From: Plantago major
Taxonomy: Eukaryota > Streptophyta > Magnoliopsida > Lamiales > Plantaginaceae
Direction: 5' to 3'
NCBI GenBank assembly: GCA_026545765.1
Contig: CM048841.1
Coordinates: 89,324,636-89,388,635, forward strand
DNA: 64,000 bases
This document shows, piece by piece, positions 53,966 through 64,000 of the stretch. The number at the start of each line of letters is the position of its first letter. Within the stretch, counting starts at the first letter, position 1. The position numbers and the translations under genes were made by a program. The notes below the pieces were generated by a model. That model did no database searches, had not been told where the DNA came from, and was given only the letters and a program-made list of their open reading frames with translations.

Positions 53966-55118
53966 TACTCTAAAGTGACTTTTGAAAAACGGAATTTTAC
54001 AAAACCCACCACTCCTATATGGCCTTATCTCAAATTAGCACCTGTTGTTTGAAGAATTACAAATGCTTCCAGAAAATGAACTGATTTCGAAAACTAATTA
54101 CATATAACTCCAAAAGTCAACGTCGGAGTACACATCATGCCGGAGACACATGCCTCTGCTGATTTGGCATGCCATGTCATTATTTCTTTTCTGTTTAATT
54201 AATTGCTTCTGGATTTATCTGTAATTGATTTTGCAAACTTATTACCAATTTGTTGACCATTATTTTTAATTTACTAAATTGACCTATATGTATTATCATT
54301 CACCAAATTAACCCAAAAAAAATTAAAAACCAATCCAAGAATAAAATTTTCTTTGCAAGATTAACCCAAATAATATTGCAACACACTCCTCCAAAAATAT
54401 CTAATTCTCAATATAAAATCCAAAACTTTTTTAAATTAAAAAAAAAAAAAAGAAACAAAAGAACCTCCATTAGAGACTCATTTTAAAGCTTCAAAGTTTG
54501 AAATGGATCTCCTATGGAGGAGACCCATAAGCTCCAATTGGTGCTGCTGTAGCAGCCCCAATCAGAGCATTAAGAGCTCCGGTTGGAGCTCTTTAAAGCT
54601 CCCGTCGGAGCTGTTTTAAGCTCTGGCGAGAGCTCAAATTGAGCCTCGCCGGAGCTGTCCGGCAGGAGCTTTTTAAGAGCTCCAACCGGAGCTTTTAAAA
54701 AGTTCCAGTTGGAGCTCTTAATGCTCGAATTGGGGGCTGCTCAGCAGCCCCAATTGGAGCTTATAGGTCTCCAATGGAGACTTAATTTTTTATTTTTAAA
54801 TTTCATGTAATTTTTGTGGAGGTGATGTTGGTTGGTCGGAGGTGATGATCGTGGTGGTTGGCTAGACGAGGAGTGGCGTGGAATAGGTTGGTGGATGGTT
54901 GAAGAAGAGAGGGAAGAACATCGAAGAATAAACAATTTTTTTTAATTTCCTTCAGCTGCCACCTAATGGGACACATAAGCATCATGTGCCACGTACTTGC
55001 CGAAGTCAACGCCGAATGTGCGTTTTGGGTTCATTAGTAATACTTCAAACAGCGGGTACTAATCTGTAACTGAACCAAATAATAAGGGGTGTTTATGAAA
55101 ATGACCCTTTAAAAAAAT
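53966..55118. mobile_element. Foldback DNA element with long terminal inverted repeats
   Basis: The left end (AATTTTACAAAACCCACCAC ... GCACCTGTTGTTTGAAG ... AAAAGTCAACG) pairs imperfectly with the complement of the right end (CATTTTCATAAACACCCC ... GTACCCGCTGTTTGAAG ... GAAGTCAACG) over about 130-150 bp. It is nested in the solo LTR. No transposase frame. MULE-type ancestry is plausible from the long TIRs; the borders are approximate. Confidence 0.55.
54518..54772. repeat. Large hairpin built from GAGCTCC-type repeats
   Basis: The arm at 54518-54590 (GGAGACCCATAAGCTCC, AATTGGTGCTGCTG, GAGCATTAAGAGCTCC) is nearly the complement of 54690-54772. The loop is itself made of GAGCTC/CGGAGCT words. 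Strong secondary structure is expected in any transcript. Confidence 0.8.
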
Positions 55119-56360
55119 ATATATTAGAAAGAAAAATACAATTTTCTAGCATTTTTTACATTTTATTAAATTAAATTCTAAAATAAAGTTGCTAGACTAT
55201 TTCTAATATATAATTTAAATTAAATTATGTCACATGGGCCAACATGGAAGTAAATCATGCAAATTGGGCTATATGTGAATGGGCCTTCTTCATATATGGA
55301 AATGATTCTCTTCTTAACAATTATAAATAGAGAAGCACCCTAATTCATTTCCACACACCAAGACACCAAGACGCCAGAAGCTGCAGAGCAAGAGCACAAG
55401 CAAGAGCAAGAGCCCAGAATCCTCTCATCCTTTCAAGATCCGTCTTGAAGTTTGAGCAAGCATTCAAGAAGTTCATTTGGAAATAGAAGATAAGTCACTA
55501 TTTGATCTAAGAAGAAGCCCCTGCGCACTTGGAGAAACGTTATTGGAAGATCAACCGCGTCCAAAGGAAGATCAAATCCAAGAGCCCTGACGAAGCCCGA
55601 TCAACGTTCTTGAAGTTCTTCGCAAAAAAGCACCGTTTGATTTAAGATCAAGCTGAAAAGCCCTTGAAGAAACGTTTCCCGGAGGCCAAACTTCCTCTAA
55701 AGAAGATCAAAGGCCAAATTCCGCAACGATTTAGAAGCATTCTTCGTGGAGTTCATCCAATCCCCAAGAAGTTCGTCATCGTTCGCCTCAAAACACTCTG
55801 AAGTTCACGATTCGATCCGAGATCAAGGCAAGAAGTCCTCGAATCAACGTTTTCCTCAACTTGGATTTTGGAAGTCACAAATCCTAAAACGAAGAATTTG
55901 AAGATCCAAGTTCGCCGTTTTAGAAGACTAGAATCAGAGGATTAGAATAGAGAATTGTACCCGCATTATCAAAATCAAATAAAATATCATTTGTGCAATT
56001 TTATTTGCTACACCCTCGACATAACAATCCTTGTAAAATGCTTTCCAACATCATTGTAGAGAGTATCTTGGTACCCCTGGAATCTACAATTATAAAACGC
56101 AGCATAATATCTTGTTATTGCCATTGCCACAGCTTGTCCACTTCCCCTTGGAGCAGAGTTCTAATGAAAACAACAATGAACGAGCTCAAGTTAGAAAACA
56201 AATATCTACTTATATATGAATTATATGAAATTGAAAATGATTTGAATTAGATATATCAGGAGCGCATGAATTAAAACAAACCACAATTCTCAAATTAGCG
56301 CCGATGAAGTAGTCGGAACCGATGTCCAATGTAGCACTGTTCCGTGTTCCGTTGAACCTT

Positions 56361-56887
56361 TGTCAAAGAAACGCAAATGATCGAACAATCAATCAGTCAA
56401 TCGAGAAATGCCCAAATCGATTGAAGAACCCTAAACTTGCAGAAAACGATGAACAAAAGAAAATTGACAAGAGATTTACGTGCTTCGGAACGAATTCCTA
56501 CTGCACGAGAGGCCAACACAGATAATCACTTCTCACAACAAAGAAAATTACAAGATTTTCTCTGCAAACTCCTCAACCACGTTAATGGCGAACAGAGTAG
56601 CAGTTATTCTCTCTTCTCTTTCATGAGCTTCTAAGTTCTGTGATGAATGTGTATGAGATAATGATGATAGCTGCTACAATCTCACAGACGAGCGCTATTT
56701 ATACAACTGATTACACAGAGAATCTAATTAGCTAAGCAAAACATAAGCGTAAAAAACTAACAGAAACTCCCGCCTTCAATCTTCAATCTCAGCCTTTCAT
56801 CTCGCCACGTGTACGGCTCCTGAAACGTCTGGCAACTGAAGTGTATAAAACATTTGTTATAACATAAATTGTGCTATCTTCTCTACA
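56361..56887 (-). repeat. Copia LTR, left (3' in element orientation)
   Basis: Direct repeat partner of 61418-61942; bounded by TG..CA and the target copy ACCTT. Confidence 0.9.
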
Positions 56888-56971
56888 GTTCTCCACCTTA
56901 GAACAATTTCTCTGCACCTCTCACTATCCCTTAAAGGTTAAGATAGATCCCCTTACACCACCAGTGCAAAA

Positions 56972-59900
56972 TTACACCTGAATCCCTCCATTGCACTTAT
57001 TAATCAAAGCACAACAAAGCTCAAACTTAGCTGATGGAACTGACTTTGTCAAGGCATCTGCATGATTCCTCAAAGTAGAAATCTTAGCAACCTTTACAAT
57101 CTTCTTCTCCACTATGTCTCTGATGAAACTAAACTTAATATCAATATGTTTAGTTCTCTCATGAAACATCTGATGCTTAACCAAATGTATAGCACTATGT
57201 GAGTCACAATACACTACAATCTCCTCTTGATCAATGCCAAATTCTCTGATAATGCCTTGTAAGCATATGGCTTCTTTAATTAATAGCTTATGTTAATGAC
57301 ATAAATTCTACCTGAGTTGTTGAAAGAGCCACCACAGGTTGTTGTACAGCCTTCCAGCTAATTGCAGTACCAAATAGTGTAAACATATAACCTGTGAGAG
57401 ACTTTCTATTATCTTGATTTGCAGCAAAATCAGAATCAACATAACCAATCAAAGCTTGTTCTCCTGTAAAACCTTTCTCAAACTTTAAACCATGATGAGT
57501 AGTTCCTTTCAGATATCTCAGAATCCATTTCACAGCTTCCCAATGAGTCTTACCAGCACAACTCATATACCTGCTAACTACACTTATTGAATGAGCAAGA
57601 TCAGGCCTGCATCATACCATAGTATACATTAAACTACCTACAACACTTGCATATGGTACTTGAGACATATGCCTCCACTCTGCAGCACTTATAGGACATT
57701 GCTTAAGAGACAACTTGTCATGATTCCCCAGTGGTGTAACCACAGGCTTAGCTGTATGCATGTAAAACCTTAACAACACTTTATTCACATAACTGTACTG
57801 GTTTAGGTATAAAACACCACTCTTCAAGTCTCTAGTAATATCCATAACCAGAATCCTTCTTGCTTGACCAAGATCTTTCATATCAAATTCTGATTTAACA
57901 TCTCTTTAGTCTTGACAATATCAACCATTGAATTACCAGCCAGGAGCATATCATCCACATACAAAAGTAGAAAAATCATACTACTTGATGATACTTGCAG
58001 AAAATATACACAGCTATCATATTGGCTTCTCTGAAAACCAAAACCAATCACATAGCTATCAAATCTCTAATACCATTGTCGTGGACTTTGTTTGAGACCA
58101 TATAAGGATTTATTCAATAAACACACCTTATTACAATCATTCTCAGACATTAGATCTTCAGGTATAGTCATAAAGATCTTATCTTCAAGATTACCATGTA
58201 GAAAAGCATTTTTAACATCTAATTGTTGAAGAATAAGATCAAATTGAGCAACTAAAGATAGAAGTAACTTAATAGAGCAATGTTTCACCACAGGATAGAA
58301 AATCTCATTAAAATCAATGCCTTCTCTTTGAGTAAAGCCTCTTGCCACCAATCTTGCTTTATATCTGATTTGCTCTCCTTTCTCAGAAGTCTCCACCTTT
58401 TTGTAAATCCATTTACAGCTAACTGTCTTTACTCCTCTAGGTTTCTCAATAATACTCCATGTCTTATTCTTCTCCAAAGACAATAGCTCTTCCTGCATAG
58501 CTACTATCCATTTCTCTTTGTCATGGCATGAAATTGCTTCTCTGTAGCTATCTGGTTCATGAGACTCAATATCATGTGCTACATGCAGAGCATAAGCAAC
58601 CATATTTGACCAACCAAATCTTTCAGAATGCTTGCCTGCATCAGCTCTTTTATGTCTGTCTTTAGTTAAACCCCATGACCTCATGTCATTATTACTAACA
58701 TGCCTTTCTGGAGTTCTTTTAGGTGAATTAACACCAGTAGAGCTGTCAGAATTTTCTATGTTTCTATCTATGGTCTCAGTGATCTCATTCACATGATACT
58801 CATCAAATTCTCCACATGTATCATGTGAAAGATCAATCTCAACTATATCTTTGTGAGAAATATCTGCATCATGCTCCACCTCAAGCTGAATACTATCAGT
58901 AGTACTGGCATATGTAGGCTCACCAGATCTGTGTAGTTTCATAGGCATCAAGTTTTCATGAAAACTACATCTCTACTGATCAAACATTTCTTAGTCTCCA
59001 AACACCAAAGCTTGTAACCTTTAGTACCTGATGGATAACCCAAGAATATACACTTCAAGGCTCTAGGCTCCAATTTATCTTGTTTTATGTGCACATATGC
59101 TGAACAACCAAACACTTTAAGATGTCAATAGTGTGGGGCACTTCCAGACCAATCTCAACTGCATCTTTGTGAGATATATCTGCATCAGGCTCCACCTCAA
59201 GCTGAATACTATTAGTAGTACTGGCATCTATAGGCTCACCAGATCTGTGTAGTTTCATAATCATCAAGTTTTCATTGAAAACTACATCTCTATTGATCAA
59301 ACATTTCTTAGTCTCCAAACACCAAAGCCTGTAACCTTTAGTACGTGACGGATAACCCAAGAATATACACTTCAAGGCTCTATGCTCCAAATTTATCTTG
59401 TTTTATGTGCACATATGCTGAACAACCAAACACTTTAATTAAGATGTATATAGTGTGGGACACTTCCAGACCACACAGACTCAGGTGTTTTAAAATCTAG
59501 GGCACTTGATGGACATCTATTTATCAGATAACATGCAGTATTGATAGCTTCTCCCCAGAAACTTTTAGGTACACTTGCAGTGAGCATCATACATCTCAGT
59601 CTCTCAAGCAAGGTCTGATTCATTCTCTCAGCTACACCATTTTGTCGTGGTGTTCCTGGCACAGTCTTCTGTCTGATAATTCCCTTCTCCTGACAGAACT
59701 CATTAAATTTTGTTGATAGGTACTCTATGACATTATCTGTCTTGAGATATTTTAATTTCTTACCAGTTTGATTCTCTAACTCTGTCAACCAAACTTTGAA
59801 TTGATTGAAGCATCACTTTTAGCTTTCAGCACATACACCCATAATTTCCTTGAGAAATCATCAATAATGGTCATAAAATACTTCCCACCACTTAAAGTTT

Positions 59901-61376
59901 GAGTCCTTGATGGTCCCCATATGTCAGAATGGACATACTCCATGATACCTCTAGTTACATGTACACCGGTACCAAAACTTGCTATCTTAGCCTTGCGAAG
60001 TATGCAGTTTTTACAGAAATCTAGTGAAGTGATTTTATCATGACCAAACACTTGAAGTTTAGATAGCTCACATAATCCTTTAATACTCACATGCCCCATT
60101 CTCTTATGCCACGGTTTAGTGTGATCTGATACACTAGTGACATGAACTTGACCCATGACAGTTTCTCCTTGTAGATAGTACAGACCATTGTCTTTGATTC
60201 CTTTCACTAGCACTTTGTTTTGATGTGATACAGTTAAAACACCATTAAAAGAACCATATATGTACCCTTTACTGTCAAAAGTACCTAGTGATATCATGTT
60301 TCTTTTCATACCAGGAACAAACCTCACATATATAAGCTTTCTAATGACTCCATCAAACATCCTGATATGAATTGAGCCAATTCCTCTGATCTTACATGCA
60401 TAATTGTTCCCCATTAACACACTTCCACCATTAAGGAGTTTTAAATCACTAAACCATGCTTTGTTAGGTGTCATATGAAAAGAGCATCCAGAATCTAACA
60501 CCCACAGATCTTTATTAAGAGATGAACTAGCAACTAAAGCCTCAACAGTTTCATAATGAGTACCTTCTGCTACATCTGCATTGTGAGTGTTGTTTGCATT
60601 TCTGTGTTTTAGTGTTAGACAATCCTTCCTGAGATGACCAGGCTTCTTGCAGTTGAAGCACGTCCTCTTTTCAATAAACTCACTTGTGCCACTCCCAAAA
60701 TCTTTGTGTTGTTTGAATTTGTTCTGCATCTTGTTTCTGTTGTTGAATTTCTTGCTCCAAGCTTGTTTGACAGATAGGCCCTATGCTGTAGGATCTTGTT
60801 GATTTCCTACATTCTTCTGTTGGAGTTTATTTCTCAGAGCTTTTTCAACATCTGCAGATGTCAGATCTTCTGGTTTGGTCATTACTATGGCATCAATAAA
60901 ATGCTCATAGCTCTTAGGTAGTGAGCTTAACAGGATAATGGCTTTGTCATCTTCAACTAAAGTGACTCCCAAAGCTTCAAGATCCATACACAACTTGTTA
61001 AATTCATCAAGTTGCTCAGTAATAGACTTCTCAGGTTTCATCTTGTATGAGAGACACTTTTGTTTCAAACACATCTTGCTAGCAACCGTTTTTACATGAT
61101 AGAGTGATTCTAATTTGTCCCATACTCCTTTAGCAGTCTTTTCTTTGATGACTTCTCTCAGGGCTTGATCTCCCAGAGATAGGATTAGTGTACTTCTCGC
61201 CTTCCCATTGATGATCCTCTTCTCTTTCTCATCGAAATCCTTAGAGAAACCGGCACCTCAAAGCAAGCTTGCTCAACTCCTTGCTGAATCAGGAGAGCTT
61301 CCATTTTCACCTTCCACAATGAAAAATCGACTTTCTCTGTAAGTGTCTCGATATCAAATCTCGCCATTGACGCCAT
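56972..61376 (-). pseudogene. Copia gag-pol, degenerate
   Basis: Gag starts MASMARFDIETLTEKVDFSL at 61376 and loses frame near 61200. The zinc knuckle CFNCKKPGHLRKDC and the protease motif WVLDSGCSFHM follow at about 60660-60450. Integrase fragments include YVHSDIWGPSRT, IIDDFSRKLWVYV and TPRQNGVAERMNQT. Reverse transcriptase has [22 protein letters not shown] and a YVDD box near 57950. RNase H is at 57566-57288 and 57214-56972 (GYVDSDFAANQDNRKS, HIDIKFSFIRD). Frameshifts and stops separate most domains. A 316-bp tandem duplication (about 58831-59122 and 59147-59439) repeats the segment after integrase. Not able to produce active proteins. Confidence 0.9.
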
Positions 61377-61417
61377 TGATTTCAGCTATCAACCTCGTTC
61401 CCACAGACGACGCCAAT

Positions 61418-61942
61418 TGTCAATGAAACGCAACATGATTGAACAATCAATCAGTCAATCGAGAAATTCCCAAATCGATTGAAGAACCCTAAACTTGCAG
61501 AAAACAATGAACAGAAGAAAATTGACAAGAGATTTTCGTGCTTCGGAACGAATTCCTACTGCACGTGAGGCCGACACAGATAATCACTTCTTACAACAAA
61601 GAAAATTACAAGATTTTCTCTGCAAACTCCTCAACCACGTTAATGGCGAACAAAGTAGCAGTTATTCTCTCTTATCTTTCATGAGCTTCTAAGTTCTGTG
61701 ATGAATGTGTATGAGATAATGATGATAACTGCTACAATCTCACAGACGAGCTATTTATACAACTAATTACATAGAGAATCTAATTAGCTAAGCAAAACAG
61801 AAGCGTAACTAACTAACTAACGGAAACTCCCGCCTTCAATCTTCAATCTCAACCTTTCATCTCGCCACGGTATGCGGCTCACAAACGTCGCTGGCAAGTG
61901 TATAAAACATCATTATATGTAAATTGTGCTATCTTCTCTACA
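61418..61942 (-). repeat. Copia LTR, right (5' in element orientation)
   Basis: On minus it is followed by ATTGGCGTCGTCTGTGGG, the primer-binding position. Confidence 0.9.
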
Positions 61943-62307
61943 ACCATGATGCCGTTCCATATAAAACCAACGTAGGAATGTGTCAAGGTTCACCATAGAA
62001 TGTCACAAACGGCTTGTGACTTCCGAGAACAATTTTCTCCCTGTACTTTCCCGGACCGATAATTATGATAACCCTCTTATTATTCCCATTCGAAATAGTT
62101 TTCAGGGCGTCAGTAATTGTTCTAAACTGACCTTTGCCATCTGCTTGGACCCGGATAGTTCTTGGATGAGTCTCCGCCTAGACGAGTTCTTTGTTCAAAG
62201 TGGACTTTCGTTCACTGAACGGGCGAACATTGGTTTCGAACCATTTATTAATTTGGGACTTATCTTTTGGGATGTGGTGATAATCGTCCGTGTAAAAAAA
62301 ACACACA

Positions 62308-62429
<122 letters not shown>

Positions 62430-62439
62430 GTATTGTTTT

Positions 62440-62937
62440 TGTTAGAATATGCCTTGAATCAGGATTAGGCCTATTTCCTAGATTTGTAAGGTTTGGGCTT
62501 ATTTGTCCACTAGGTTATCTGTATACTAGGTTTGTCAGGATTGGATTCTATTTCCTAGTCATGTTCGGTATTTGTCTAGAGAAGTATTGTATATACTTCC
62601 TCTTAGCCTAGTTAAATTATTCAGAGATCATTTTGCATTCTGAGATGATCATTCTGCATTCTGTAATCTAATTATTCCATAATCATATTAATCTGTGATC
62701 AATCCGTCGTGAACATTCTGTTATTCTGTCATGATCATTCTGGTATTCTACATTTTGTTTCTGAGATCATTTAGTGATCATTCAGTGATATCATTCTGTA
62801 ATAAGTACTCATCAAGATTAATAAAATTGTTCTCTTCTCTGCCCGTGGACGTAGCTAACTCATTGTTAGTGAACCACGTTAAATCTTTGTGTTCTTTATT
62901 CACGTTGTTTATGATCTTTCTTGCTTTCATTATAACA
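62440..62937 (+). mobile_element. 5' LTR of a second Copia element (truncated by the window)
   Basis: Starts TGTTAGAATATG, ends ATTATAACA, and is followed three bases later by the primer site TGGTATCAAGAGC. The 3' LTR lies beyond the window. Confidence 0.8.
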
Positions 62938-62940
62938 AAC

Positions 62941-62953
62941 TGGTATCAAGAGC
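62941..62953 (+). other. Primer-binding site (initiator methionine tRNA)
   Basis: TGGTATCAAGAGC, a one-base variant of the usual TGGTATCAGAGC of plant Copia elements, just after the LTR. Confidence 0.75.
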
Positions 62954-62989
62954 TGGATCTGTTCTAGTGTTTGAAATTCACTGAGAAAG

Positions 62990-64000
62990 ATGTCTGGTAT
63001 TAACATGAAGATCGACAAATTTACCGGGAGGAATAGTTTCAGTTTATGGCAGATCAAGATGCGAGCTTTGTTGAAACAACAAGAGCTGTGGGCGCCGCTT
63101 GTTAGGAAGTCGACATAAAAAGTCACCACTGAGATGGCCGTTCTGGAGGAGAAGGCACACTCGACGATTATGTTGTGTGTCTTCTGACGATATCATCACC
63201 GAGATCGTGGAGGAGGAAACCGCGCAAGGTCTGTGGGTTAAGCTCGAGAGTCTCTATATGACAAAGTCCTTAACCAATAAGTTTCTTCTGAAGCAACGTC
63301 TGTTCAGTCTGCGAATGCATGAAGGTTTGCCTCTCCGAGACCATCTGGATCAGTTAAACACAATTTTACTAGAATTGCATAATATTGACGTTAAGGTTGA
63401 AGATGAGGACGCTGCTTTAATTCTGTTAGTGTCTTTACCATTATCGTATGAGAATTTCGTGCAATCGTTTAGTGTTGGTAAAGATACTATTTCTCTAGAA
63501 GAGGTTAGATCATCCCTCCATACTAGAGAGCTGCGCCATAAGGCTGCTGGTACAGGTGTTGATAATCAGGCTGCTGGGTTAGTAGCTAGTGGGAGTAATA
63601 GACATGGAAATTCGAGAAAGAAGAAATTCAATAAACCAGCTTCTAAGGGTTCAAAACCGAATGATACCTGTAATTACTGTAAAGAGAAGGGACACTGGAA
63701 ATCTGAATGTCCTAAGAAGAAGAGGCAACAAGATAAACCGACAGGTACTGCTGTTGTAGCTGATACCAATTCTGAAGAGGATATTGCTCTAGTTGCTGAT
63801 GAGCACACGCATTACAGTGATTCGTGGATCCTTGATTCTGGAGCATCTTCTCATATAAGTCCGCGCAGGGAGTGGTTTATAACCTACGAGCAAGTAGAGG
63901 GTGGCAATATTTCTATGGCTAACAGTTTTCTTTGTAAGACGGTTGGAATAGGATCGATCAAAATTCAGACACATGATGGTAAATTCTGCACATTGAATGA
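62990..64000 (+). pseudogene. Copia gag and protease start, partial, mutated
   Basis: Gag begins MSGINMKIDKFTGRNSFSLW at 62990. A TAA in place of a sense codon occurs at about 63116 and a frameshift at about 63183. The frame then stays open to the window end (GLWVKLESLYMTKSLTNKFL, the CCHC knuckle CNYCKEKGHWKSEC at about 63671, and the protease WILDSGASSHISP at about 63825). The gag sequence is of the common plant UBN2-type Copia group. The remaining pol is outside the window, so activity cannot be judged, but the 5' gag breaks suggest decay. Confidence 0.85.

Larger units (their letters stand above)
53945..56012 (+). mobile_element. Solo LTR (with nested foldback) inside the pectinesterase
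   Basis: It ends GCTACA at 56012 and starts TCTAG at 53945 (probably a mutated TGTAG). CCCTC occurs immediately outside both ends (53940-53944 and 56013-56017), a 5-bp target duplication falling in the codons of CYVEGT. TATAAATAG at 55322-55330 is followed by an A/G-rich leader region with many AAGAGC and GAAGTTC words. The foldback element at about 53966-55118 interrupts it; without it the LTR would be roughly 0.9 kb. Confidence 0.7.
56361..61942 (-). mobile_element. Copia-type LTR retrotransposon inserted in the pectinesterase exon
   Basis: LTRs at 56361-56887 and 61418-61942 (527 and 525 bp, roughly 94% identical) start TGTCAA and end CTCTACA. The flanks ACCTT (56356-56360) and ACCAT (61943-61947) are a 5-bp duplication with one mismatch. 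Read on minus, a purine tract AAGGTGGAGAAC precedes the left LTR. The order gag, protease, integrase, reverse transcriptase, RNase H is that of Copia (Pseudoviridae) elements. Removing the element and one target copy restores the pectinesterase frame (TASW joined to FNGT). The left LTR contains a CACGTG G-box (56814-56819) that the right LTR has lost. Confidence 0.92.
53403..62280 (-). pseudogene. Pectinesterase (PPME1-like) pseudogene split by retroelements
   Basis: Pectinesterases de-esterify cell-wall pectin. Exon pieces on minus, in order: 62280-61943 ([18 protein letters not shown], then TIRVQADGKGQFRTITDAL, then KPFVTFYGEP); 56360-56287 (FNGTRNSATLDIGSDYFIGA); 56171-56013 (AMAITRYYAAFYNCRFQ, GYQDTL, DCYVEG); 53944-53917 (GTIDFIYGRGQSLYL); 53811-53558 (NTEMHTIPGDNEAFITA, GYSMVHSKITCTGR, YLGRPW); and 53484-53403 (TIYFGEYKNNGFG, stop). 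Both catalytic Asp regions (QDTL, DFIYG) and the LGRPW block are still readable. Disabling changes include TAG after NKELV, TGA after GEP, a 1-bp deletion after GKHF, TGA after GPEG, a Copia insertion in the first exon and a solo LTR in the third piece. N-terminal signal sequence is missing beside the (TA)n tract. Confidence 0.88.

Overview
The window is nuclear DNA from a flowering plant, most likely a eudicot. The evidence is AT-rich introns with canonical GT/AG borders, an organellar guanylate kinase, an ARM-repeat gene beside an alpha/beta-hydrolase gene, PPR, PMEI and pectinesterase sequences, and a heavy load of nested transposons (hAT, MULE, CACTA-like, Stowaway, LINE, Copia and solo LTRs). 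I cannot name the species.

Layout. 0-7.5 kb is a gene graveyard. A hAT transposase scrap is followed by a PPR editing-factor pseudogene resembling Arabidopsis MEF18. A solo LTR (1897-2641) splits it, and its C-terminal end lies inverted at 6380-6717 on the other strand. A non-autonomous hAT (5041-5898) sits between the pieces. 7.5-17.8 kb is a ~10.2-kb Mutator-like element (MULE). It has degenerate terminal inverted repeats, a Ulp1/C48-type protease gene on +, a 110-codon orphan ORF on +, and a five-exon FAR1/MUDRA-type transposase on -. Nearly all its non-coding DNA is built from a short motif repeated about every 21 bp, always in the same orientation.

17.9-36 kb holds the three apparently intact host genes: a plastid/mitochondrial guanylate kinase (17939-18865), an ARM-repeat membrane protein (23567-26268, 3 exons) and a 14-exon alpha/beta-hydrolase with a probable C-terminal ubiquitin-interacting motif (28020-35965, -). 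Between them lie a hAT element carrying a nested Stowaway MITE, and an LTR fragment.

36-49 kb: a CACTA-type MITE, a complete but non-coding LTR retrotransposon (36931-41223, 286-bp LTRs, perfect 5-bp target duplication), a short PMEI gene (41351-41809), and a full-length but mutated L1-type LINE (41936-48587, 17/18-bp target duplication). 49-53.4 kb holds inverted-repeat elements and a ~2-kb non-autonomous MULE-like element. Its arrays have the same 21-bp period but a different motif.

53.4-62.3 kb is one pectinesterase pseudogene on -. It is torn apart by a solo LTR (with a foldback element inside it) and by a 5.6-kb Copia element. The coding pieces rejoin in frame when the Copia element and one target copy are ignored. 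A (TA)n tract and the 5' end of another Copia element (LTR, primer site, gag, protease start) close the window.

The most unusual signal is the 21-bp-phased motif array in two related MULE-like elements. It is two helical turns long, confined to non-coding DNA, and occasionally leaves long open frames.
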